From an uncultured Oscillibacter sp. (GTDB lineage Bacteria; Bacillota; Clostridia; Oscillospirales; Oscillospiraceae): DNA of 64,000 nt. The notes under the pieces were generated by a model. It made no database searches, was not told where the DNA came from, and saw nothing but the letters and a program-made list of their open reading frames with translations. Shown one piece after another: positions 32,065-39,734 of this stretch. A program made the translations under genes and the position numbers. Position 1 is the first letter of the stretch; each line of letters opens with the position of its first letter. The stretch spans positions 1 to 64,000 of the forward strand of contig CANAWG010000014.1 of the NCBI GenBank assembly GCA_947365245.1, given 5' to 3'.

Positions 32065-33020
32065 TCCGCCGCTTCGACCTGGCCCCCCTGGACGGCATCA
32101 CCAAGTCGGTGTTCCGCCGGGTGTGGGCCCAGCGCTTCGGCGGCGCGGACCGGATATTCATCCCCTTCTTCTCCCCCACGCCCCAGCACATTCTCACTCC
32201 CCGGGACCGCCGGGAGCTGGAGCTCCTCCCCGGCCTCCGTCAGGTGCCCCAGGTGATGACCTGCCGGGCGGAGGACTTCCTCTGGGCGGCGGAGACGGTC
32301 AAGGAGCTGGGCTATGACGAGGTGAATCTGAACCTGGGCTGCCCCTCCGGCACCGTCACCGCCAAGGGCAAGGGCTCCGGCTTTCTGGCAAAGCCCCAAG
32401 AGCTGGACCGCTTTTTTGACACGGTGTTCTCCCGGGCCACCCTCCCCGTTTCCGTGAAGACAAGGCTGGGCATCCAGTCCCCGGAGGAGTTCGGGCCGCT
32501 GCTGGAGATCTACAACCGCTATCCCATCGCCTGTCTCATCATCCACCCCCGGGTGCAGAAAGAGAAGTACCGGGGAAAAATCCACCGGGACGTGCTCGCC
32601 ATGGCCCTGGCGGAGAGCCGGAACCCGGTGTGCTGCAACGGCGATCTCCGGACCGCGGCGGAGTGCCGGGAGTTTGAGACGGCTTTCCCTCAGGCGGAGC
32701 ATGTGATGATCGGCCGGGGGGCCGTGGCGGACCCGGCGCTGCTGCGGAAGCTCCGGGGCGGCGCCGCCGCCGCCCGGGAGGAGCTGCAGGATTTCACCGC
32801 CGCTCTGTACCGGGAATACCAGGCCTTTTACGGCCAGGCGGGCCCCGCCTCCCAGCGGATGAAAGAGGTCTGGTTCTACCTGATCCACCTCTTCCAGGGC
32901 GGGGAGCGGTACGGCGGCAGGATGCGCCGCTCCCGGGGCGCGGCGGAGTACGAGCGCATCGAGGCGGAGATCTTCCGGGACCTGCCCCTGCGGGACCACT
33001 CGGAGGGCGACCTGATCTGA
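32061..33020 (+). CDS. dus: tRNA-dihydrouridine synthase
   Basis: The 319-residue FMN enzyme of the Dus family starts at GTG 32061, overlapping the previous stop. DLAPLDGITKSVFRRVW is the FMN-binding start, LNLGCPSGTVTAKGKGSGFLAKP contains the catalytic cysteine, and KTRLGI, IHPR and MIGRGAVADP follow in order. It reduces uridine to dihydrouridine in the tRNA D-loop. GGAGGAG lies 8 nt upstream. The stop codon abuts the terminal inverted repeat of a MITE-like element, which may therefore shape the 3' end of the transcript. Confidence 0.92.
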   Translation: MIRRFDLAPLDGITKSVFRRVWAQRFGGADRIFIPFFSPTPQHILTPRDRRELELLPGLRQVPQVMTCRAEDFLWAAETVKELGYDEVNLNLGCPSGTVTAKGKGSGFLAKPQELDRFFDTVFSRATLPVSVKTRLGIQSPEEFGPLLEIYNRYPIACLIIHPRVQKEKYRGKIHRDVLAMALAESRNPVCCNGDLRTAAECREFETAFPQAEHVMIGRGAVADPALLRKLRGGAAAAREELQDFTAALYREYQAFYGQAGPASQRMKEVWFYLIHLFQGGERYGGRMRRSRGAAEYERIEAEIFRDLPLRDHSEGDLI

Positions 33021-33236
33021 GAACCTGTATTCACAACCGCTGAACGCTGTCTGGCCGATCTTTTTCCCACCATACCGCGTCGTTTTCCCTTGAAATCCGT
33101 CAGCCTCGGCCCAAAGGAACGGGCCTCGGCAGACCACACGGTGTGATGTGTGGCCAGGATTCCCGCGGGAAATCTCCTTGTCTGACGGGAAAAATCCTCG
33201 TCTAACCAACATTCCCCGGTTATAAATACAGGTTCT
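33020..33236. mobile_element. MITE-like element, copy B
   Basis: AGAACCTGTATTCACAACC (33020-33038) and GGTTATAAATACAGGTTCT (33218-33236) form terminal inverted repeats matching at 17 of 19 positions. The core at 33089-33160 is nearly identical, inverted, to 11167-11237 of copy A (for example CAGCCTCGGCCCAAAGGAAC). No coding ORF. The first base of the element is the last base of the dus stop codon. Confidence 0.75.
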
Positions 33237-33240
33237 GAAA

Positions 33241-33290
33241 ACCGAAAGAGACCGGCTGCGAAACGTTCCGCAGCCGGTCTCTTTTCCGGT
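33241..33290. terminator. Bidirectional terminator
   Basis: The perfect 15-bp stem AAGAGACCGGCTGCG/CGCAGCCGGTCTCTT with an 8-nt loop lies between the convergent dus and XRE-membrane genes, with T-rich flanks. Confidence 0.8.
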
Positions 33291-33335
33291 TCAGTCAGAG
33301 GTCTCCGCAAAGCCCCCGGTTGGGGCGGCGGGTCT

Positions 33336-33869
33336 CTATCGTTTCCGGCGCAGATACACGGTCAGCCCCGCTCCGGCAATGACCGCCGCGGCGCCAATAC
33401 CGATGGCAATTTTACTCAGAGTTAAAGGAAATGTATAAGACGCCCCCATGCTCAGTATATAGGCGTCGTCCTCAAAGAGGCCCATGGGAAACAGAGCACT
33501 TTTGAAATCCGCATAGGCCAGCGTCCCGATCAGGGCGGTCGCCAACCCCCAAAGCGCCAGATATACGCCGGACAGCCAGCCCCAACGCCGGATCTGCCGG
33601 CCCAGCCAGCCGGCGGCGTGCCGGCCCTCCTCGGGCGGTCCCTCCTGCACCGGCGGAAGCTCTTTCTCAGGAATTTCCTCCGAGAGGAGCTGATCGGTGG
33701 TGACGCCGAAAGCCCGGGCCAGGGCCACCAGCTTCTCGAGCTCCGGCGCGGCAGCGTCCGTCTCCCATTTGCTGACGGCCTGCCGGCTCACCCCCACCTG
33801 TTCCGCCAAGGCCTCCTGGGAGAGGCCCCTCCGACTTCGGTACCAGCGGATGCGTTCCCCTAATGTCAT
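33336..33869 (-). CDS. XRE-family regulator with C-terminal membrane helices
   Basis: The 177-residue protein has a Cro/C1 helix-turn-helix (about 5-60: RIRWYRSRRGLSQEALAEQ, VSRQAVSKWETDAA), an acidic linker rich in proline and glutamate (about 68-90), and two membrane helices (about 98-118 and 150-172) ending in YLRRKR. ATG 33869 has AGGAGGG upstream; the longer frame lacks a ribosome site. It is a short version of the XRE-membrane fusion at 8863. Its signal and targets are unknown. Confidence 0.82.
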   Translation of the reverse strand: MTLGERIRWYRSRRGLSQEALAEQVGVSRQAVSKWETDAAAPELEKLVALARAFGVTTDQLLSEEIPEKELPPVQEGPPEEGRHAAGWLGRQIRRWGWLSGVYLALWGLATALIGTLAYADFKSALFPMGLFEDDAYILSMGASYTFPLTLSKIAIGIGAAAVIAGAGLTVYLRRKR

Positions 33870-33985
33870 GGTCCATCCCTCCTTGTTGTGGTGCCTCCAG
33901 TGTACCGTCTTCGCCGGTTGCGCGCCACCATGCAAGGCTGGCAAAACCGCAACCGGCGGTTGCACACCGGGGCGCGGAGGGAGTT

Positions 33986-34807
33986 TTACCGCAGCGCCAG
34001 CGTCTTTTCGTATGCGGCGATGACCGCCTCCATCACGGCGCCGCGAAAGCCCGCGGCCTCCAGCGCCCGCACCCCCTGGATGGTGGTGCCGCCGGGGGAG
34101 CAGACGGCGTCCTTCAGCGCGCCGGGGTGCTGTCCGGACTCCAGAGCCAGCCTGGCGGAGCCCAGCAGCATCTGGGCCGCCAGCTCCAGGGCCTGGGCCC
34201 GGGGAAGGCCGCAGGCCACGCCGCCGTCCGCCAGCGCCTCCAAAAAGAGGTCCGCAAAGGCGGGTCCGCAGCCGGACACGGCGCTGCCGGCGTCCATCAG
34301 TCCCTCCGGCAGGGCGGAGAACCGCCCCGCGCCGGCCATGGCCTCCAGGAAAATCCGCTCCTCCTCTTCAGTGACGCCCTCCCCGCAGGCGTAGAGAATC
34401 ATTCCCTCCCCCACGGAGGCGGGGGTGTTGGGCATGATGCGGATGACGGGGTACGCCCCGCCCGCCAGGGCCTGGATCCGGGCGATGGTGAGCCCCGCCG
34501 CCATGGTCACCAGCACGAAGCGGCTCTTCCGCGCTTTTAAGTCCGGGCCGATCTCCGCCAGCAGGGCCTCCATCATCTGGGGCTTGACCCCCAGGAGGAT
34601 ATAGTCCGCATTTCCGGCAACTGTCCGGTTGTCGGAGGGGACGGCCCCCAGCTCCTTTGCCAGGGCCGCCGCCTTGGCGGCCGTCCGGTTGGCCAGCAGG
34701 AGCTGAGCCCCCTCCAGCCGCCGCCGGGCCGCTCTCGCCAGGGCACCGCCCATGTTTCCCACGCCGATGAAGCCCAGCCTCGCCCAGGAATTTCCAATAC
34801 TTTCCAT
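33986..34807 (-). CDS. proC: Pyrroline-5-carboxylate reductase
   Basis: The 273-residue protein begins with a Rossmann NAD(P) motif GFIGVGNMGGALA and shows LLGVKPQMME, RIMPNTPASVGEGMI and the C-terminal signature GCGPAFADLFLEALADGGVACGLPR plus CSPGGTTIQGVRALE. It reduces pyrroline-5-carboxylate to proline, the last step of proline synthesis. ATG 34807 has GGAGGGAGG 8 nt upstream. It is the last gene of proB-acetyltransferase-proA-proC, 38 bp after proA. Confidence 0.96.
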   Translation of the reverse strand: MESIGNSWARLGFIGVGNMGGALARAARRRLEGAQLLLANRTAAKAAALAKELGAVPSDNRTVAGNADYILLGVKPQMMEALLAEIGPDLKARKSRFVLVTMAAGLTIARIQALAGGAYPVIRIMPNTPASVGEGMILYACGEGVTEEEERIFLEAMAGAGRFSALPEGLMDAGSAVSGCGPAFADLFLEALADGGVACGLPRAQALELAAQMLLGSARLALESGQHPGALKDAVCSPGGTTIQGVRALEAAGFRGAVMEAVIAAYEKTLALR

Positions 34808-34845
34808 CCTCGAAACCTCCCTCCGGCACGGTCCGCCAGACGTTC

Positions 34846-36093
34846 TCACCGGACCTGTCCCGTGCCGTAGATCACATATTTGCAGCTGGTCAGCTCCTCC
34901 AGGCCCATGGGCCCCCGGGCGTGCATCTTCTGGGTGGAGATGCCGATCTCCGCCCCCAGACCGAACTCGCCGCCGTCGGTGAAGCGGGTGGAGGCGTTGA
35001 CGTACACCGCCGCCGCGTCCACCGCGTCCAGAAACCGCTGGGCCTTGAAGTAGTTGGTGGTGACGATGCTCTCGGAGTGATGGGTGCCATGGGCGTTGAT
35101 GAAAGAGATGGCCTCCTCCATGTCCCCCACGGTGCGGACGGCCAGGATGTAGTCGTCGTACTCCGCGTCCCAGTCGCTCTCCGACGCCGGGACGCCCCGG
35201 TCCCCCAGGGCCGTCAGGGCCCTCTCATCACACCGCAGCTCCACACGGTTCCGCTCCAGCAGGGGCACGGCCTTTCGGAGGAACGGCTCCAGCACGTCCT
35301 CGTGAATCAGCACGCACTCCGCCGCGTTGCACACGGAGGGGCGGGAGCACTTGGCGTTGTACAAAATCTCCGCCCCCATGTCCAGGTCCGCCTCGCTGTC
35401 GATGTAGACGTGGCAGACCCCCTCCCCGGTGCGGATCACCGGCACGCTGGCCTCCCGCGCCACGGTGCGGATCAGCCCCGCGCCGCCCCGGGGAATCAGC
35501 ACGTCCACGTATCCGTCCAGGTGCATCAGCTCGTTTGCCGTCTCCCGGCTGGTGTCCTGCACCAGTGAGATGCAATCGGCGGGAAGACCGGCCGCGGCCA
35601 GCGCCTCCCGCATCAGCGACGCCGCACAGCGGTTGGAGCGGATGGCCTCCTTGCCGCCCCGGAGGATGCAGACGTTGCCGGATTTGAGACACAGCGCCGC
35701 CGCGTCCACGGTGACGTTGGGCCGGGCCTCAAAGATGATGGCGATGACCCCCAGGGGCACCCGCCGCCGGCTGAGGATGAGGCCGTTGGGCCGGGTCTCC
35801 GTCTTATCTGCTTTCCCGATGGGGTCCGGCAGGGCGATCACCTGCCGCACGCCCTCCACAACGCCGGCGACGCGCTCTTCCGTCAGCGTCAGCCGGTCCA
35901 GCATGGCCGGGCGCATCCCCGCCTCCCGGGCAGCGGCTATGTCTGCGGCGTTGGCGGCCAGCCACTCCGCCTGGCGTTTTGTCAGAATATCCGCGATGGC
36001 CCCCAGGGCGGCGTTCTTCCGCGCCGTTCCGGCGGTGGCCAGGGTATAGGACGCGGCCTTAGCCGCCGCCCCCTGCTGCTGTAATGCGGTCAT
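34846..36093 (-). CDS. proA: Gamma-glutamyl phosphate reductase
   Basis: The 415-residue protein of the aldehyde dehydrogenase superfamily is normal length. Visible are VPLGVIAIIFEARPNVTVDA, GKEAIRSN, PRGGAGLIRTV and the catalytic-cysteine region NAKCSRPSVCNAAECVL, and RGPMGLEELTSCKY at the C-terminus. It reduces gamma-glutamyl phosphate to glutamate semialdehyde with NADPH, the second step of proline synthesis. It follows the acetyltransferase gene by 15 bp and precedes proC. Confidence 0.97.
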   Translation of the reverse strand: MTALQQQGAAAKAASYTLATAGTARKNAALGAIADILTKRQAEWLAANAADIAAAREAGMRPAMLDRLTLTEERVAGVVEGVRQVIALPDPIGKADKTETRPNGLILSRRRVPLGVIAIIFEARPNVTVDAAALCLKSGNVCILRGGKEAIRSNRCAASLMREALAAAGLPADCISLVQDTSRETANELMHLDGYVDVLIPRGGAGLIRTVAREASVPVIRTGEGVCHVYIDSEADLDMGAEILYNAKCSRPSVCNAAECVLIHEDVLEPFLRKAVPLLERNRVELRCDERALTALGDRGVPASESDWDAEYDDYILAVRTVGDMEEAISFINAHGTHHSESIVTTNYFKAQRFLDAVDAAAVYVNASTRFTDGGEFGLGAEIGISTQKMHARGPMGLEELTSCKYVIYGTGQVR

Positions 36094-36108
36094 GGCAATG
36101 CCTCCTTT

Positions 36109-36705
36109 TTACGACTTGCCCGGGCGGTTCTCCCGCACCACCCGGCAGGGATTTCCAAAAGCGACCGTATCGCCCGGGATGTCTTTGGTGACAACGCTGC
36201 CCGCGCCGATTACCACGTTGTCCCCGATGGTCACGCCGGGCATGATGACAGCGCCCCCGCCGATCCACACGTTATCCCCGATGGTCACCGGGGCCGTCAG
36301 GGTCTTGCAGAAGCCGAAAGAGCCGTCCTCCTTCGGTTCACCGAAGCGGTCCGTTGGATTGGCGGGATGGAAAGCGGTGTAGATCTGAACACAGGGGGCT
36401 ATTAAGGCGTTTTTCCCGATCACGATCCGGTTGTCGTCCAGAAAGACACAGTTCATGTTGATTTCGCAGTTGTCCCCCAGATAAATATTGCAGCCATAAT
36501 CCACAAAGAACGGCGGCGTAATCCACAGGTTCTGCCCCCGGCCGCCCAGCAGAGCGTCCAGAATGCGCTCCTTTTCCGCCAGGTCCCCGGAGTCCAGCCG
36601 GTTGTAGTCCCGGACCAGGTCCTTGGCCCTGTGCCACCGGTCCAGCAGCTCCGGGTCGGCGCAGTCGTAAAGCTGTCCCGACAGCATCTTCTCCCGCTCC
36701 GTCAT
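36109..36705 (-). CDS. Sugar O-acetyltransferase (maltose/galactoside acetyltransferase-like)
   Basis: The 198-residue left-handed beta-helix protein of the NodL/LacA/Maa group has an N-terminal MAC domain (MLSGQLYDCADPELL), then hexapeptide repeats (NCEINMNCVFLDDNRIVIG, IGDNVWIGGGAVIMPGVTIG, IGAGSVVTKDIPGDTVAFGNP) with the catalytic histidine in TAFHP. It transfers acetyl groups from acetyl-CoA to sugars, perhaps for detoxification. Its ATG overlaps the proB stop by one base, and proA follows after 15 bp, so it is embedded within the proline operon for no obvious metabolic reason. Confidence 0.9.
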   Translation of the reverse strand: MTEREKMLSGQLYDCADPELLDRWHRAKDLVRDYNRLDSGDLAEKERILDALLGGRGQNLWITPPFFVDYGCNIYLGDNCEINMNCVFLDDNRIVIGKNALIAPCVQIYTAFHPANPTDRFGEPKEDGSFGFCKTLTAPVTIGDNVWIGGGAVIMPGVTIGDNVVIGAGSVVTKDIPGDTVAFGNPCRVVRENRPGKS

Positions 36706-37517
36706 CAGGAGTCTCCCTTTCCAGCCGCCACAAACCGCGTCCCGATGTTTTGTCCCTCCACGATGCCGTAGAGGTCCTCCATCCGGGCCCCGTTGGTGAT
36801 GACCATGTCAAACCCGGCGGCCATGGCCACCCGGGCGGCGGAGAGCTTGGTGGCCATGCCGCCGGTGCCCCGCCAGGTGCCCGCGCCGCCGGCCATCTCC
36901 AGGATCTCCGGCGTCAGCTCCGTCACCCGGTGGAGGAGCTTCGCATCCGGGTGGGTCTTGGGGTCCGCGTCGTAGAGGCCGTCGATGTCGCTGAGGAGGA
37001 CCAGCAGGTCCGCCTCGCACAGCCCCGCCACGATGGCGGAGAGGGTGTCGTTGTCCCCCAGGACCTTGTGGTGGCCCGTCTCGATCTCGGCGGAGGAGAC
37101 GGAGTCGTTCTCATTCACCACCGGAATGACCCCCATGGCCAGCAGCGCGGAGAACGTGCCCCGCAGGTGCTCCGCCCGGGCGGAGTCCTCCACGTCGTCC
37201 CCGGTCAGCAGAATCTGGGCCACGGACTGGTTGTACTCCCCGAAGAGCTTGTCGTAGATGTGCATCATCCGGCACTGGCCCACCGCCGCCGCGGCCTGCT
37301 TCATCCGCAGCTCCTTCGGCCGCTCCGCGAGGCCCAGCTTCTCCGTGCCCACGGCGATGGCGCCGGAGGACACCAGAATGACCTCGCGGCCCTGGCCGTG
37401 GAGGTCCGCCAGGGTGCGGGCCAGCCGCTCCATGCTCCGAAAGTCCAGGCTGCCGGAGTCGTGGGTGAGGGTGGAGGTGCCCACTTTCACCACGATGCGC
37501 AGTTTTCTCTCTTCCAT
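36705..37517 (-). CDS. proB: Glutamate 5-kinase, short form
   Basis: The 270-residue amino acid kinase shows VVKVGTSTLTHDSG, VILVSSGAIAVG, QILLTGDDVED, PVVNENDSVSSAEI, DNDTLSAIVA and GTGGMATKLSAARVA. It lacks the C-terminal PUA domain present in many ProB proteins of about 365 residues, a known short form. It phosphorylates glutamate in the first step of proline synthesis and is usually feedback-inhibited by proline. ATG 37517 is preceded by GGGAGGAAGAGAAG; the longer frame upstream lacks family similarity. It is the first gene of the operon. Confidence 0.95.
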   Translation of the reverse strand: MEERKLRIVVKVGTSTLTHDSGSLDFRSMERLARTLADLHGQGREVILVSSGAIAVGTEKLGLAERPKELRMKQAAAAVGQCRMMHIYDKLFGEYNQSVAQILLTGDDVEDSARAEHLRGTFSALLAMGVIPVVNENDSVSSAEIETGHHKVLGDNDTLSAIVAGLCEADLLVLLSDIDGLYDADPKTHPDAKLLHRVTELTPEILEMAGGAGTWRGTGGMATKLSAARVAMAAGFDMVITNGARMEDLYGIVEGQNIGTRFVAAGKGDS

Positions 37518-37748
37518 CTTCTCTTCCTCCCGCCCCTTGGGTGTGATTTTTCCCAGTATAGCACGGATGCCTGCAAAAGAAAAGAGCCAGCGCCGCCAAA
37601 GATCGGGAAAACGGCGGGGAACCGGAGAAGCCATTCATCTGCCTTACACTCCGCCGCCGCGCCTTACAAATCCGTAAGATTTTGCAGCCGGAGGTGTATT
37701 TTCCGAAAACCTGCGGAAAATACCGGGGAAAGCGAGGGATGTTCCGTT

Positions 37749-38456
37749 ATGACCGAACCCACAAAGACCACCGACACCGAAAAGGAAAACCAGCCGGAGA
37801 CCACCCAGTCCATCCTGGACTTCGGCTCCGCCCTGACCCGCACCCCCCACGGCGCCGTCTACTGCCTGACCATCATCGGCCAGATCGAGGGCCACACCGC
37901 CGCCGGAGGCAACGCCAAAACCACCAAGTACGAACACGTCCTGCCCCTGCTTGCCAAGCTGGAGGAGAGCGACGAGGTGGACGGGGTGCTGTTTTTGCTG
38001 AACACCGTGGGCGGCGACGTGGAGGCGGGCCTCGCCATCGCGGAGCTGATCGCCGGCATGACCAAGCCCACGGTCTCCATCGTCCTGGGGGGCAGCCACT
38101 CCATCGGCGTGCCCCTGGCAGTGGCGGCACGGCGAAGCTTCGCCGTGCCCAGCGCCGCCATGACCATCCACCCCGTCCGCATGAGCGGCACCGTTATCGC
38201 CGCCCCCCAGACCTACCACTACTTTGAGCGGCTCCAGGAGCGGATCGTGGCCTTTGTGGCCGGCCACAGCCAGATCACGGCGGCGGACTTCCAGGACCTG
38301 ATGCTGCGAAAGGACGACATGGCCGCGGACGTGGGCAGCGTGATCTACGGCGAGGAGGCGGTGAGCCTGGGCCTCATCGACCAGGTGGGGGGCCTCTCCG
38401 ACGGCCTCCAGTACCTGTACCGGCAGATCAAGGAGCAGCGGGAAAAAAAGGCCTGA
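37749..38456 (+). CDS. ClpP-fold serine protease, TepA-like
   Basis: The 235-residue protein has a ClpP/SppA-type core: VDGVLFLLNTVGGDVEAGLAIAEL, then GGSHSIGVPLAVAA with the likely nucleophile S118, and MTIHPVRMSG with H141. It matches B. subtilis TepA (YmfB), a ClpP-like protein reported to aid protein export and spore or secreted-protein turnover. No signal peptide; the first 25 residues are charged and probably disordered. The ATG at 37749 has GAGGG upstream; the open frame further upstream is antisense to proB. It is divergent from proB and monocistronic. Confidence 0.87.
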   Translation: MTEPTKTTDTEKENQPETTQSILDFGSALTRTPHGAVYCLTIIGQIEGHTAAGGNAKTTKYEHVLPLLAKLEESDEVDGVLFLLNTVGGDVEAGLAIAELIAGMTKPTVSIVLGGSHSIGVPLAVAARRSFAVPSAAMTIHPVRMSGTVIAAPQTYHYFERLQERIVAFVAGHSQITAADFQDLMLRKDDMAADVGSVIYGEEAVSLGLIDQVGGLSDGLQYLYRQIKEQREKKA

Positions 38457-38559
38457 GAGAAGAGGGGCGCTCCCCCTCTTCTCTTGGGTGACGGCGGCGA
38501 ATCCTGTCGGCTGGGCCCGATCGGCCTATATATTTTTTACGACAATAAGTAAAATATAC

Positions 38560-38588
38560 TTGACAAATAGTCAGGTCAGTGCTATCCT
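38560..38588 (+). promoter_or_regulatory. Promoter of the membrane-protein/XRE pair
   Basis: TTGACA (38560-38565) and TATCCT (38583-38588) are separated by 17 bp. An imperfect TGAC/GTCA dyad lies in the spacer. Confidence 0.55.
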
Positions 38589-38618
38589 GATCTCAGTTCA
38601 AACAAGGAGGTCTCTCTC

Positions 38619-39140
38619 ATGGAATATCAACTCGGTGTGGCGCTGGGCCTGGCGGCGGGCATTGGCGCGGGCGTTTTGGTGGTGGTGCTGCTGTTCAAAA
38701 AGCGGATTCTGAGCTGCACCTTTGACGAGCGGCAGGAGCGGGCCCGGGGCGTGGCGTTCAAATACGGCTTCTTCTCTTTGATGTTCGCGCTTTTCCTCTA
38801 CGGAATGCTGGACATGGTTCTGGGTCCCTGGTGCGACGCCATGACGGGGGCCGTCTTGTGCCTGTGCGCGGGGGTCACGGTGTTCGCCGTCACCTGTATC
38901 GTCAAGGACGCCTATCTCAGCCTGAAAGAGAATCCCCGGACCATCATGACGCTGTTCGTCGTCATATCCGTCGTCAATATTTCTTTGGGCGTCGTCCACA
39001 TCCTGGACGGCGACATGGTGGAAAACGGCATCCTCACCTTCCGCTGCACAAACCTGGCTGTGGGAATTATGATTACGGTGGTACTGGCGGTGTACATCGT
39101 CAACCATCTCCTCCGGGACCGGGGAGAGGAGGCGGAATGA
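38619..39140 (+). CDS. Membrane protein paired with a small XRE regulator
   Basis: The 173-residue product has about five hydrophobic segments (about 8-28, 48-66, 72-95, 108-128 and 140-162). A conserved cytoplasmic loop, CTFDERQERARGVAFKYGFF, is typical of small membrane proteins co-encoded with XRE genes in Firmicutes. No enzymatic motif. AAGGAGG precedes the ATG. Its stop overlaps the next start as ATGA, so the pair is translationally coupled. By analogy the membrane protein controls the regulator, but this is inferred. Confidence 0.75.
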   Translation: MEYQLGVALGLAAGIGAGVLVVVLLFKKRILSCTFDERQERARGVAFKYGFFSLMFALFLYGMLDMVLGPWCDAMTGAVLCLCAGVTVFAVTCIVKDAYLSLKENPRTIMTLFVVISVVNISLGVVHILDGDMVENGILTFRCTNLAVGIMITVVLAVYIVNHLLRDRGEEAE

Positions 39141-39328
39141 AGAACCTCCGCCTGAAATCCGCCCGGGCCGCCATGGACATGAGCCAGCAGCAGCTGGCGG
39201 ACGATGTGGGCGTGTCCCGCCAGACCATCAACGCCATAGAGAAAGGGGACTACAACCCCACCATCAAGCTCTGTATCGCGATCTGCCGGCGATTGGGCAA
39301 GACGCTGGACGAGCTGTTCTGGGAATAA
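39137..39328 (+). CDS. Small XRE-family regulator (YozG/YgzD-like)
   Basis: The 63-residue protein is a single Cro/C1 helix-turn-helix: NLRLKSARAAMDMSQQQLADDVGVSRQTINAIEKGDYNPTIKLCIAICRRLGKTLDELFW. This compact type is usually encoded with a membrane partner, as here (overlap ATGA with the 173-residue protein). It probably regulates its own unit; the TGAC/GTCA dyad upstream is a candidate site. Confidence 0.9.
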   Translation: MKNLRLKSARAAMDMSQQQLADDVGVSRQTINAIEKGDYNPTIKLCIAICRRLGKTLDELFWE

Positions 39329-39352
39329 CGCGGCAAAAATAAAGTTTTTGCT

Positions 39353-39400
39353 CAAGCTTTTTTTAAAAAGCTTGTGGGGTGCAGGGGCAAAGCCCCTGCA
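39353..39400. repeat. Two perfect hairpins downstream of the XRE pair
   Basis: CAAGCTTTTT pairs perfectly with AAAAAGCTTG across 2 nt (39353-39374), and TGCAGGGGC with GCCCCTGCA across AAA (39380-39400). The rest of 39329-39487 holds no gene. Confidence 0.65.
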
Positions 39401-39487
39401 GGCCCCTCCGTGCAAAGCGCGGCAAAAAGCGCCCCATAACCGCAAGGCGGCAGCGCAGCGTCCCGCCGTTTTCCCAATAGAACCAAA

Positions 39488-39520
39488 CAAGACCCGGGGA
39501 GATCGCCTCCCCGGGTCTTG
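39488..39520 (-). terminator. Terminator of the DUF3343-yedE-tusA operon
   Basis: The perfect 14-bp stem CAAGACCCGGGGAG/CTCCCCGGGTCTTG has a 5-nt loop and a T-rich tail on the minus strand, 8 bp after the last stop. Confidence 0.75.
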
Positions 39521-39527
39521 CGCATTT

Positions 39528-39734
39528 TCAAATCTTCGTCAGCGTCAGCTTGAAATCCGGCCCCTCCGGCGTCTCCGCCACTTGGTAGCCCATGGAGTCG
39601 GCCAGGCGAGTGACGTTCTCCACAGCCACCCGGGCGTCCGCCAGAACCTCCAGGGACGCAGGCGCGTCCTTTTGCAGCGCCTGGCGGACCATAAGCACCG
39701 GGGTGGGGCATCCAAATCCGCGGGTGTCGATCAT
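39528..39734 (-). CDS. TusA/YedF-type sulfurtransferase domain protein
   Basis: The 68-residue protein has the SirA/TusA signature DTRGFGCPTPVLMVRQAL with the persulfide or selenide cysteine at C9. It corresponds to a lone TusA domain; YedF proteins of selenium loci carry an additional C-terminal DsrE-like domain that is absent. It should carry sulfur, or possibly selenium, as a cysteine-bound persulfide delivered through the membrane protein YedE. The ATG overlaps the yedE stop as ATGA. Confidence 0.9.
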   Translation of the reverse strand: MIDTRGFGCPTPVLMVRQALQKDAPASLEVLADARVAVENVTRLADSMGYQVAETPEGPDFKLTLTKI

